DNA from: Endozoicomonas sp. ISHI1
GTDB lineage: Bacteria; Pseudomonadota; Gammaproteobacteria; Pseudomonadales; Endozoicomonadaceae
Reading direction: 5' to 3'
DNA length: 64,000 bases
Assembly (NCBI RefSeq): GCF_024606225.1
Contig: NZ_JAGRPU010000015.1
Location: forward strand, 62,001-126,000
In this document: piece by piece, positions 1-8,337 of the stretch
Position numbering within the stretch: position 1 is the first letter of the stretch
How the letters are laid out: each line of letters begins with the position of its first letter
Program-made: the position numbers and the translations under genes
Notes under the pieces: generated by a model
What the model saw: the letters and a program-made list of their open reading frames with translations, nothing else
Database searches by the model: none
Told to the model about the DNA's origin: nothing

Positions 1-48
1 GTCAGGTCATGCACGCGGCGACAGCTCTTTTTAATCACCTACTTCTTG

Positions 49-1299
49 TTACTGTTTACCCATAAACTCAGGGTAAGCTTCCATGCCGCATTCCGTCAGG
101 TCAGCACCTTCATACTCTTCTTCTTCAGTGATACGCAGACCGAGTATCTGCTTGATAACAGCCCAGACGATCAGGGAAGCGATGAATACCCAGGCGAAGA
201 TGGAGGCAATGCCCAACAGCTGAGCGCTGAAAGTCGCACCGTCGTTGGTCAAAGGTACTGCCAGCAGACCCCAGATTCCTACAACACCGTGTACAGAGAT
301 GGCACCCACTGGATCGTCAATGCGTAGCTTGTCCAGAGCCAGAATGGCGAAGACAACCAAAGCACCACCGACACCACCAATCAGAGTGGCAGATACTGCA
401 GTCGGTGTCAGGGGCTCAGCTGTGATGGATACCAGGCCGGCAAGAGCACCGTTCAGGGCCATAGTCAGGTCAGCCTTGCCGAACAGGATGCGAGCTACAA
501 TCAGGGCAGCAATGACACCACCCGCAGCACCAGCATTGGTGTTGACAAAAATCTGGGCGACAGCGTTCGCGTTTTCAACGTCAGACAGCTTCAACTGAGA
601 ACCGCCATTGAAGCCGAACCATCCCAGCCACAGAATAAAGGTACCCAGAGTAGCGAGAGGCAGATTGGCACCCGGGATTGCGTTAACAGCACCGTCTTTA
701 CCGTATTTGCCTTTACGGGCACCCAGCAGCAGAACACCTGCCAGAGCCGCAGCAGCACCGGCCATGTGAACAACACCGGAACCTGCGAAGTCCTGGAAGT
801 TTGCTTCGTTCAGGAATCCACCACCCCATTTCCAGAAACCTTGTACGGGATAGATGAAGCCAGTCATAAAGACCGCAAACAGCAGGAAAGACCAGAGCTT
901 CATGCGCTCGGCAACCGCACCGGAAACGATGGACATTGCAGTCGCAACGAAGACCACCTGGAAGAAGAAGTCTGAACGTGCAGAATAGTATGGCGCATCA
1001 TCGCCACCTGCAGTCACGGCTTCAACCGTGTTTTCAGTACCGATCAACGAACCCAGAACCGGCAGGATACCGCCCTCATTAGCCCCGGGGTACATAATAG
1101 CGTAACCACAAAGCAGGTACATGGTGCAGGCAATCGCAAACAGTGCGATGTTTTTGGTCAGAATCTCAACCGTGTTTTTAGAACGGACCAGACCAGCTTC
1201 GAGCATGGCAAAACCGGCGGCCATCCACATTACCAGCGCACCGGACATCAGAAAGTAGAAAGTATCGAGTGCGTACGACACTTGAGCCAGATTTTCCAC
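49..1299 (-). CDS. amtB: Ammonium transporter AmtB
   Basis: Inner-membrane ammonium channel of 416 residues, the usual length for the Amt/Mep/Rh family. About eleven hydrophobic segments are visible. The two pore-histidine contexts are present: GSGVVHMAGA in the first half and SVHGVVGIWG in the second. The start is a GTG preceded by a strong GGGAGGAG ribosome site five bases upstream. It lies downstream of glnK on the same strand, the conserved glnK-amtB pairing in which GlnK plugs the channel when nitrogen is plentiful. The gap to glnK is unusually long, about 400 bp, because a 161-bp repeat element sits in it. No separate N-terminal signal peptide is obvious. Expression is probably driven by the sigma-54-type promoter ahead of glnK, but a promoter inside the gap cannot be excluded. 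Confidence 0.97.
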   Translation of the reverse strand: MENLAQVSYALDTFYFLMSGALVMWMAAGFAMLEAGLVRSKNTVEILTKNIALFAIACTMYLLCGYAIMYPGANEGGILPVLGSLIGTENTVEAVTAGGDDAPYYSARSDFFFQVVFVATAMSIVSGAVAERMKLWSFLLFAVFMTGFIYPVQGFWKWGGGFLNEANFQDFAGSGVVHMAGAAAALAGVLLLGARKGKYGKDGAVNAIPGANLPLATLGTFILWLGWFGFNGGSQLKLSDVENANAVAQIFVNTNAGAAGGVIAALIVARILFGKADLTMALNGALAGLVSITAEPLTPTAVSATLIGGVGGALVVFAILALDKLRIDDPVGAISVHGVVGIWGLLAVPLTNDGATFSAQLLGIASIFAWVFIASLIVWAVIKQILGLRITEEEEYEGADLTECGMEAYPEFMGKQ

Positions 1300-1345
1300 A
1301 GGGCTCCTCCCAAAAAAGTTCAGCAGAATGAGTAGTCTTTTGCTA

Positions 1346-1506
1346 ACAGCCTGTCGGACTTAAGGCTGTCCTACTGCGGTTGCAATAAACTGGTCTAAAA
1401 ATTCCTGCTTCTTCGTCAAATAGCTCGCTATTCTCCTCAGAAGCAGAAATTTTTATCCTCAATTTCTTGCAATCCTCGCTACGGACGCTTAAGTCCGACA
1501 GGCTGC
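1346..1506 (+). mobile_element. 161-bp hairpin MITE, copy 1 (between glnK and amtB)
   Basis: The ends are inverted repeats built on CAGCCTGTCGGACTTAAG, and the two halves are imperfect complements, so the whole unit can fold into one long hairpin centred on a TAGCTCGCTA palindrome. A second copy of the same length lies at 25299-25459 in the opposite orientation. Both copies are flanked by TA on each side, as expected for TA-target insertion (IS630/Tc1-mariner type). There is no coding capacity. It sits in the glnK-amtB intergenic region and would be transcribed with the operon as a stable hairpin, so it may affect amtB expression (inference). Confidence 0.85.
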
Positions 1507-1696
1507 TAGGGCATTCATGCCCTGGAAACAGTCACCTTGACTCAGGAGCTGTTTCCGCATTAGCCATTTTTATTTTTTGCGAATGTCACCTTCCGCTCTT
1601 AATGTAGCTGAAGCGGACGACAAAGTTTGTCTGTTGTTGTACGTGTACCCTGAGAACCATGAACTTCCTGACTATGGTCTCTTGCCGCTGAGTACA

Positions 1697-2119
<423 letters not shown>

Positions 2120-2157
2120 TCAGCTGATTTACTTCCAACTGAGTTTGGTGGCTTATA

Positions 2158-2174
2158 TGCAGGCACTGTGCCAA
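2158..2174 (-). promoter_or_regulatory. Sigma-54 promoter of glnK-amtB
   Basis: On the minus strand the sequence reads TTGGCACAGTGCCTGCA. It has the invariant GG and GC elements ten bases apart (GG-N10-GC) and a near-consensus TGGCAC half. It lies about 120 bp upstream of the glnK start, on the right strand. RpoN/NtrC control of glnK-amtB is well established in enterobacteria. I did not identify NtrC enhancer sites. Confidence 0.8.
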
Positions 2175-2345
2175 ATTCTGAAAACAACCTGTCAACAAGG
2201 CTCGCAGACTGAAAAAATTCTATTCCCGTTCATTCATTAAACCTCACGCACCAAAAAAGAACGCCTACCATGCTTCTTGCACCCAAATCGCGCACTTCTT
2301 TAGTGCAATAGACCATCATCCGCTTGTACGATAAAGCCCGACTAT

Positions 2346-3128
2346 CTACCTGGGCAACATTGCAGTAACCGCAAAGCGTGCTCCCCAACCTTCTGCACCT
2401 TGTTCTGGCGCTCCGGCCCAATAACGCACACCTCCTGCAAAGCTCACCGGCAGCCGACCTATGTGAATTACTTTCGACAGCACAGCATTAATCGGAATAT
2501 TCCATTGACTGTTTTTCCAGTCGTAAGTGCTTTCGGTTTGTAACGTATAAGTCCAACCTTTGTGGGTGTAGGTGAGAAAGGGCTGAATAAAAGAAGCATT
2601 AACATCATCACGCTTATCTTCACCGGCTATATCCCAGATATGATTGGCAAGTGCGCCATAACTCCAGCCCTGCTCCATTTTAAGCAATACAGCAGTAGGC
2701 CCTAGTCCCCACTTTTCTGTACCGAGTAATTCGTCGCTGGCTGTTGGTAGCAAAAAGACCGGCCCCGCACCCCAAATCCAGCCATTATTGGTAGGCCGTT
2801 TTGGTGAAAAGAAAAGGCTTTGAACAATATCACCAGTACCCGATTGCGAACCGCTGCTACCCGCCACATCATTTTGCTCAATCAAGGGTAAAATGGTTCT
2901 GGAAACCATATTCCAATCGTCATTCATCTCGATGGGTATCACAGGCTGCACGTTGACAGTTGTACGATGCCCATCGTCAGGGCCAAAGCCCGTATCATAA
3001 TTGGCTTGCACGGGCATACTAATTAAATCAGCAACAGGATTGGTTAATTTTTTCGCCAATTCATCATCATCAGCATAAGCTGACAGGCAAACAATCAAGC
3101 TTAAACACAATGACAGAAACTTAAACAA
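2346..3128 (-). CDS. Outer-membrane-type protein, MetA-pathway (phenol degradation)-like family
   Basis: About 260 residues if translation begins at the TTG at 3128, which opens a clear signal peptide (MFKFLSLCLSLIVCLSAYA) behind an AAAGGG ribosome-site candidate. The frame is open further upstream, but that part overlaps the preceding serine hydrolase gene and looks like its shadow. The mature part begins NPVADLISMPVQ and is rich in alternating aromatic segments, ending in a C-terminal strand. This fits the beta-barrel family often annotated as transporter or neuromedin U (Phenol_MetA_deg-like). Substrate is unknown. It follows the serine hydrolase by about 25 bp and is probably cotranscribed with it. 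No evidence connects it to phenol metabolism. Confidence 0.65.
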   Translation of the reverse strand: MFKFLSLCLSLIVCLSAYADDDELAKKLTNPVADLISMPVQANYDTGFGPDDGHRTTVNVQPVIPIEMNDDWNMVSRTILPLIEQNDVAGSSGSQSGTGDIVQSLFFSPKRPTNNGWIWGAGPVFLLPTASDELLGTEKWGLGPTAVLLKMEQGWSYGALANHIWDIAGEDKRDDVNASFIQPFLTYTHKGWTYTLQTESTYDWKNSQWNIPINAVLSKVIHIGRLPVSFAGGVRYWAGAPEQGAEGWGARFAVTAMLPR

Positions 3129-3153
3129 AACGACATCCGCCCTTTGAAATACT

Positions 3154-4491
3154 CTAATCCAGGTCAAGACTGATTTTTCGGCTAAAGGCTTCCATCGGTA
3201 TTTCGGTAAAGCCGGTAGCAAACCAAACCACCACATTATCTCTGGAAGGGGATACATAGATACCCTGACCATTCATGCCACTTTTATAGAGATCACCATC
3301 AGCAAAAACAGCATCCCACTGATAACTATTAAATAATGGTGCATCTCTGAATTCTTCCGTCAACCTGGGCCCAAGAGCACCTTTCAAATAGTTTTCCCGC
3401 TTTCCCGAGGTTTGCATACGCTTCAGCACTTGTTCCGAAACAATGCGTTTATCACCAAGCTTGTTCCAGCTCGGGGTAAACAACATGCCAAAACGCGCCA
3501 TATCATCTAAACGAGAACTTACCAGACCATGAATAATGGCATTACCCTGTGGGCTTAAACCGATGGTTGCATCACCTGCCATACCTGCTTTTGACCAAAT
3601 TCGCTCACTGACCACCTCTGCCAACCTTTTTTGCGTGATCTGCTCAATAATCAAACCCAACATCTGCGTATTAGCGGATGAATACTCAAAAGCCATACCT
3701 GGCTTTTTCAAATAAGGAATGGCAAGCAAAGCCTCATTGTGGGTATAAACTTTTCCGTCTTTTGCGGGCACACCCAACTCTGCTCTCACAAAGGCGTTAT
3801 AAGGGGTATCACCACTGCGTGTTGTGGGGTTTTCCTCCAAATCAAGCCCTGTTTGCATGTTCAACACATCGAATATTTTCACGTTCTCCCAAGCTGTACC
3901 TTTTGCTTTGGGCAGATAATTTGACACGGTTTTCTGTAGATCAATACGCCCTTCTTCTTCCAGAAAAGCGATAAGCGTGCCGGCGATCACTTTTGAATTC
4001 GACATCCACACATGGCGGTCGTTCTCCCTCATGCCAGGGTATTGCTGGTAAATAATTTCGCCCTTTTTGATCACCATGACGCCCTGAACCGGTGACTTCT
4101 CATCCATAATCATCTGTTCAAATGCTATGGATTTTCCGTCTTTTTTGAGCGAAATTTCACCGATTGACTGCCTTGCACTTGTCTCAAGCTTGACTACCTC
4201 ACCATCCCGGTGAATCATGGCTTGCGGCAAAAACTCACCCAAGTGCAAATAAGAATAAGCACCCGACTCGGTAATATTCAAAAATTTGTTCAGGCTCCAT
4301 TCACCATGCAATCGTTCTGCTTCGGACAAGCTATAACCGTTTTTGATTGCATGCACCGAAAAATCTTCGGTTGGTGTAGAGTAAGCATCGTGATTCTTAT
4401 CTGCAGCATGGATGTTTTGAGGGATAACAAAACACGCTAATAAAGAGAACCAGCCGAGGGCGGATGTAAGCATGGTCAGAGTCTTTGGCAT
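3154..4491 (-). CDS. Periplasmic serine hydrolase, beta-lactamase (class C-like) fold
   Basis: 445 residues with an N-terminal signal peptide ending near NIHA/ADKN. The penicillin-binding fold is shown by the nucleophile motif S164-N-S-K167 in WMSNSKVIAG and by FEYSSANTQMLG around Tyr270, the second catalytic motif in the esterase and 6-aminohexanoate-dimer-hydrolase branch. The short LDLEENP and Y-rich segments match that branch better than true AmpC enzymes, so resistance function should not be assumed. It probably hydrolyses an ester or amide in the periplasm. It is the first gene of a two-gene minus-strand unit with the outer-membrane-type protein downstream. Confidence 0.8.
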   Translation of the reverse strand: MPKTLTMLTSALGWFSLLACFVIPQNIHAADKNHDAYSTPTEDFSVHAIKNGYSLSEAERLHGEWSLNKFLNITESGAYSYLHLGEFLPQAMIHRDGEVVKLETSARQSIGEISLKKDGKSIAFEQMIMDEKSPVQGVMVIKKGEIIYQQYPGMRENDRHVWMSNSKVIAGTLIAFLEEEGRIDLQKTVSNYLPKAKGTAWENVKIFDVLNMQTGLDLEENPTTRSGDTPYNAFVRAELGVPAKDGKVYTHNEALLAIPYLKKPGMAFEYSSANTQMLGLIIEQITQKRLAEVVSERIWSKAGMAGDATIGLSPQGNAIIHGLVSSRLDDMARFGMLFTPSWNKLGDKRIVSEQVLKRMQTSGKRENYLKGALGPRLTEEFRDAPLFNSYQWDAVFADGDLYKSGMNGQGIYVSPSRDNVVVWFATGFTEIPMEAFSRKISLDLD

Positions 4492-4629
4492 AAGCCAAAT
4501 CCATGAGTTGACTTAATCAATGTTTACCGAGCAACTATCAATTTAGCACATAAAAGCAAGCACGTTGAGATAACTGCTTGTGATATCATACCCGCCGGTT
4601 TTGAATCACAGCAGTTGCAGGAATCATCG

Positions 4630-4881
4630 ATGATCGATAAAGCCTCCCTTATCGGTAGTATTGCCGGCAAAGCAGGTCAGGTACTGGGTGGGCAAAAAAG
4701 CCAGACCCGGGAAGATATTGAGCAAAACATGAAGGCTCTGGTGGGCAGTGCCCTGGCCAAATTTGAACTGGTCACCCGTGATGAGTTTGATGCCCAGGTC
4801 GCCGTTCTTAAGCATACCCGTGAAAGACTGGAAGCCCTTGAAAAGAAGGTGGCCGAGTTGGAAAAAGCCAAACAGTCTTAG
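4630..4881 (+). CDS. ubiK: Ubiquinone biosynthesis accessory factor UbiK (BMFP domain)
   Basis: Small 83-residue protein of the BMFP/YqiC family. It has an amphipathic N-terminal part (IDKASLIGSIAGKAGQVLGG) and a C-terminal coiled coil (LKHTRERLEALEKKVAELEK). UbiK forms a complex with UbiJ and supports aerobic ubiquinone synthesis at the membrane. The ATG at 4630 is chosen because GCAGGA lies at the right distance. A TTG fifteen bases upstream is less likely because it overlaps that ribosome site. It stands alone, followed by a strong hairpin. Confidence 0.9.
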   Translation: MIDKASLIGSIAGKAGQVLGGQKSQTREDIEQNMKALVGSALAKFELVTRDEFDAQVAVLKHTRERLEALEKKVAELEKAKQS

Positions 4882-4896
4882 CCCTGTTGCTGATGT

Positions 4897-4929
4897 CATT
4901 AGCCGTTCTCGCCCTGAGAACGGCTAATG
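4897..4929 (+). terminator. Transcription terminator after ubiK
   Basis: Perfect 14-bp stem (CATTAGCCGTTCTC paired with GAGAACGGCTAATG) around a five-base loop, 15 bases after the ubiK stop. The U-tract is weak, so termination efficiency is uncertain. Confidence 0.75.
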
Positions 4930-5187
4930 CATACACCCGACCAGATTTTACTCTTCACTGACAATATTGATTATTTAAAAAAATAATTAAAATCAATAAT
5001 TTAGATAATTATCACTATTAAACCCCTCGGTAGTTTTCCCTATAGAGGTACTCCTCTCTTCGCTATAGCATTGAGCAACAAATTAAGATAGTTGCCTCAA
5101 TAATAATATGCCATGGCATTGGCCAGATCCTTTCAACAAAGACTGGTCTCAAGGACAAATAGAGAAAATCTCAGGAGAACCATCACT

Positions 5188-5589
5188 ATGACACGCACAC
5201 TTTCAATGTTTACTCTGCTGATGAGCATGATCATGTCTGGCTTTACACAGACTGCTTCCGCCGCTGGCTGGGAACTGCTGGGCGAAAAGAAAGTCAGTCG
5301 TCGTGCAGAAGCAGACACCATCCGTGTTGGTCTGAGAGACGGTGCTTTCAAGCGTCTGCAATTCAAGGTCAAAGGAGCTGACGTGGATTTCGACAGAGTC
5401 ATCGTGCACTACGAAAACGGTCAAAACCGTGAAATAGCCATCCGCAGCAAAGTCAGGAAAGGCGGCAGCTCTCGCGTCATTGACCTGCCCGGTAAAGCAA
5501 GGGCCATTGAAAAAGTAAGATTCTACTACGACACTGATGGAACCGGACGCGTTCAGGCCAGTGTTCTGCTCATGGGTAAGTCTGCCTGA
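5188..5589 (+). CDS. Exported DUF2541-type small protein
   Basis: 133 residues from the ATG at 5188, which follows a CAGGAG ribosome site. The longer frame from 5113 has no such support. A signal peptide (MTRTLSMFTLLMSMIMSGFTQTASA) is followed by a compact beta-rich domain with the pattern GWELLGEKKVSRRAEADTI and FDRVIVHYENG, typical of the DUF2541 family of periplasmic proteins of unknown function. The stop overlaps the next start (TGATG), so the two exported proteins are translationally coupled. Confidence 0.75.
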   Translation: MTRTLSMFTLLMSMIMSGFTQTASAAGWELLGEKKVSRRAEADTIRVGLRDGAFKRLQFKVKGADVDFDRVIVHYENGQNREIAIRSKVRKGGSSRVIDLPGKARAIEKVRFYYDTDGTGRVQASVLLMGKSA

Positions 5590-6308
5590 TGAAAAAACGA
5601 CTGTTTACGATTTTAGTTTTACTCACCACCTTTTCACCGGTCTCAACAATGGTCCATGCCGGCTTGATCGATAATGATCGGGATGAAGTCCGTGAAGAGC
5701 GACGTGATGATCGTCAGGATAATCGTGAAGAGCGTCATGACGACCGTCAGGACAATCGTGAAGAACGTCATGACGACCGTCAGGACAATCGTGAAGAACG
5801 TCGAGACGATCGTCAGGATAACAGAGAAGACAGAAAAGACGATCGTCAAGATCACCGTCATAACCGCTGGGATGGACCGAAGGTCATCAAGAACAATCTG
5901 GTCGTTGTAGCCCCAAGAAAAAGGGTGATCAGAAACAATATTGTCGTAGTTAGAAACTATGGTAATTCCTACTACGGTTATGGCCACTACCACGACGACA
6001 ATGATGCTTACAAATGGCTGGCGTTTACGGCCATCACGCTCAAAATTCTCGACAACATCAACGAAGCTGCGCAACGTGCTCACGAAGAAGCCCAGATCAA
6101 AGCAACTACCGCTCCGGTCGGTGAAAAGATTATCTGGGATGAGGGCGACTCCTCCGGCTATGTTGTGACCACCAAAGAAGGCAAAAGTGCCTCCAGCGGT
6201 CTGGTTTGCCGTGAGTTCCAACAGTCCATTACGGTAGGCGGTCAAACCGAGGATGCTTGGGGACAAGCCTGCCTGCAGGAAGACGGTTCCTGGAAAATCA
6301 TAAACTGA
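5589..6308 (+). CDS. Exported repeat protein with C-terminal 17-kDa-antigen-like domain
   Basis: 239 residues with a signal peptide (cleavage near MVHA/G). Residues 36-90 are five tandem copies of an 11-residue highly charged unit, EERHDDRQDNR with variations. A histidine- and tyrosine-rich middle follows (YYGYGHYHDDND). The C-terminus (CREFQQSITVGGQ, DAWGQACLQEDGSWKII) resembles the RT0821/Lpp0805 17-kDa surface-antigen fold with its two cysteines. The charged repeat is likely a helical or disordered spacer. It may bind metal or anionic surface polymer, but that is inference. It is coupled to the DUF2541 gene upstream. Confidence 0.65.
   Translation: MKKRLFTILVLLTTFSPVSTMVHAGLIDNDRDEVREERRDDRQDNREERHDDRQDNREERHDDRQDNREERRDDRQDNREDRKDDRQDHRHNRWDGPKVIKNNLVVVAPRKRVIRNNIVVVRNYGNSYYGYGHYHDDNDAYKWLAFTAITLKILDNINEAAQRAHEEAQIKATTAPVGEKIIWDEGDSSGYVVTTKEGKSASSGLVCREFQQSITVGGQTEDAWGQACLQEDGSWKIIN
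5694..5858 (+). repeat. Five 33-bp tandem coding repeats
   Basis: In-frame direct repeats encoding EERRDDRQDNR-type units. The second and third copies are nearly identical at DNA level (GAACGTCATGACGACCGTC shared), which suggests recent expansion by slippage or recombination. Confidence 0.85.
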
Positions 6309-6315
6309 TCTCTAC

Positions 6316-6337
6316 CCTGGCCGGCTTGCTGGCCAGG
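6316..6337 (+). terminator. Hairpin after the exported-protein operon
   Basis: Stem CCTGGCC/GGCCAGG with an eight-base loop, seven bases beyond the stop codon. No U-tract follows. A short plus-strand reading frame with a good ribosome site (AGAAAGG) begins at 6384 and runs 27 codons into the end of the convergent F-box gene. It may be the start of a gene truncated there. Confidence 0.5.
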
Positions 6338-6438
6338 CACTCCTGACAACGTAGCACACACAATAAACCAGAAAGGTAGAAGTATGAGTAAGCATGATAC
6401 GCATGCGATCAACTTCAGAGCTGTTAGAAAACCTGCGA

Positions 6439-8097
6439 TTATCCATTGCTCTTCAATAGCTCAGTGATTCTCGCCTTGTTATCTTCGCTGACAGTCAACA
6501 CATGTCGGCTATCGGCGCTGAAAGCAGCTGAAATGACGTCTCTATCGTGTTGAATGGTGGCTTTTTCCAGCCATGACCCATCGGCCTTCCGACCACAAAT
6601 TTTCGCCTTACCATCCACACTGGCGGTGACCATATGACCACTATCGGCACTGAAGCTAGCTGAGAGGACGATGTGCTCATGGGTAATGCTGGCTTCTTCC
6701 TGCCATGATCCATCGGCCTGCAGGCCAGTGATTTTTGCCGTGTCATCTTCACTGGTGGTCACCACATAATGGCAATTGGCACTGAAGTTGGCTGAGGTGA
6801 GTTCGCTGTTGTGGGAAATGCAGACTTTTTCTTTCCATGACGCGCCCTCCCGACTATAGATTTTCGCCTTGCCATCCCAACTGCCGGTCAACACATGGCG
6901 ACAATCGGCGCTGAAGTTGGCTGAGCAGTAAGCCTCAACATGATGAATCGAGATTATTTGTTTACATGATCCATCAGCCTGCAGGTCACAGATTTTCGCT
7001 GTGTTATCGAAACTGGCGGTTAACAGGTGGCAGCTATCAGCACTGAAACTGACCCGGTTGATTACGTTTTTGTGTTGAATGGTGAATTTTTCTACCCATG
7101 ATCCAGCGACCCCCTGAGCATAGATTTTTACAGCATAATCTGTACCGCAGAGCGCCAGAAAATGGCCATTGAGGCTGAGCATGGCCGAATTGACCGGACT
7201 AACAAGGTTAATAATCTCCTCTGACTCCCATGACCCATCGTCCCTCTGAACAAAGATTTTCACCGTATAAAAACTGGCCGTCATCACACGGCGGCCATCA
7301 ACGCTGAAGGTAGCAGAATTGAGCTGACCAGTATGGGAAATGATGGTTTTTTCTGCCCATGATCCATCGTCCTCCTGACCATAGATTCTCGCTGTGTTAT
7401 CTTGACTGGCGGTTAAAAGATGACGGCCATCGGCACTGAAGCTGGCTGATATGACGTAATTATTATGGGAAATGGCACCTTGTGATTTCCATGATCCATC
7501 GTCCTCCTGACCATAGATTTTCGCTATGTTATTGCGACTGGCGGTTACCAGATGGCGGCCATCGGCGCTGAAAGTGGCGGTGCTGATATGATTAGAATGG
7601 CTAATTTCTGCTTTTGGCACTAACTCGAACGTGTCACATTGAGACATCATTTTACTGTTGGTGAAAAGGAGCAGAGCAGGAAAATGAGCAGTCTTTCGTT
7701 GTTTTATGAGTGACTCAATCGTGCTCATATCCGCAAACGGCTTTAACCAATCACGGAGTTGTTGCTCATCTTTTGTCTTAATGGTGGCCTTAAGTTGATA
7801 TTTGTGTGGAGAAGGAAACCGGCGAATCCATGCTTTTTCCAGAGCTTTATCTTCTTTAATAAAATCGCGAAGATATCTGCATACCCTGGCTAAACGGGTA
7901 ACCTCTCGAAAACCCAAATAGCGAATAAGCGTAGATTCTACTTCAACGGGTAAATCGAGTAATAAACATTGATGGTTGTTATAGACACTCACATCTCTGC
8001 CTGCAATAACACCCGTTAGTGCTTCCTCCATTTGAAGTGGTTCAGGTGTTGGCGGGAGTAAATTGTCAATGCTGGAATTGTTGTTCATTGGTCCCAT
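6439..8097 (-). CDS. F-box and WD40-repeat protein, eukaryote-like (paralog A)
   Basis: 552 residues. Residues about 47-93 form an F-box (LDLPVEVESTLIRYLGFREV, then TRLARVCRYLRDFI), the Skp1-binding motif of eukaryotic SCF ubiquitin ligases. From about residue 180 to the end there are nine WD40-like repeats of about 40 residues with the core ATFSADGRHLVTAS and NTAKIYGQEDDGSW, predicting a beta-propeller. F-box plus WD40 is the layout of eukaryotic substrate receptors, and bacterial F-box proteins are known host-directed effectors. There is no signal peptide; a dedicated secretion route would be needed. The start at 8097 is preceded by AAGGAATC. The adjacent gene is a collinear paralog, so this is a tandem duplication. 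Host targeting is inferred. Confidence 0.85.
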   Translation of the reverse strand: MGPMNNNSSIDNLLPPTPEPLQMEEALTGVIAGRDVSVYNNHQCLLLDLPVEVESTLIRYLGFREVTRLARVCRYLRDFIKEDKALEKAWIRRFPSPHKYQLKATIKTKDEQQLRDWLKPFADMSTIESLIKQRKTAHFPALLLFTNSKMMSQCDTFELVPKAEISHSNHISTATFSADGRHLVTASRNNIAKIYGQEDDGSWKSQGAISHNNYVISASFSADGRHLLTASQDNTARIYGQEDDGSWAEKTIISHTGQLNSATFSVDGRRVMTASFYTVKIFVQRDDGSWESEEIINLVSPVNSAMLSLNGHFLALCGTDYAVKIYAQGVAGSWVEKFTIQHKNVINRVSFSADSCHLLTASFDNTAKICDLQADGSCKQIISIHHVEAYCSANFSADCRHVLTGSWDGKAKIYSREGASWKEKVCISHNSELTSANFSANCHYVVTTSEDDTAKITGLQADGSWQEEASITHEHIVLSASFSADSGHMVTASVDGKAKICGRKADGSWLEKATIQHDRDVISAAFSADSRHVLTVSEDNKARITELLKSNG

Positions 8098-8220
8098 GCC
8101 TGATTCCTTTATGGCTGCAAAGTCAATGTGTATCCTTGCTTGGAAAGGACATTCAAAATTGATGAGTTCTATTAGAGTCGGTTTTATCAGAGAAGTTCAA
8201 AACATTGAGGTCAGTGGAAC
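8098..8220 (-). repeat. Upstream region duplicated with the F-box gene (pairs with 9877-9998)
   Basis: The 120 or so bases ahead of paralog A match the bases ahead of paralog B, for example TATCCTTGCTTGG, AAGGACATTCAAAATTGAT and ATTGAGGTCAGTGGAAC. The similarity ends at 8220 and 9998. The duplicated unit therefore included the promoter region as well as the gene, and both copies are probably expressed from the same kind of promoter. Confidence 0.75.
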
Positions 8221-8337
8221 TCTGGAAAAGAAGAGTCGTTTGAGAAACAGTTCCTACAAAAAACCACTAACCGCTGTCCAAGGTCATTTCTGCAAAAAAC
8301 ACTGCTAATGGTCACCTGTCGTTAGCGGGCTTTACGC

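Noticed and set aside
3154-4491. Serine hydrolase as an antibiotic-resistance beta-lactamase
   Set aside because: The SxxK and Tyr motifs fit the esterase/6-aminohexanoate-hydrolase branch better, and no AmpC-specific context such as ampR is present.
5694-5858. CRISPR array at the 33-bp repeats
   Set aside because: Repeats are contiguous, in frame and without spacers, so they are a coding tandem repeat.
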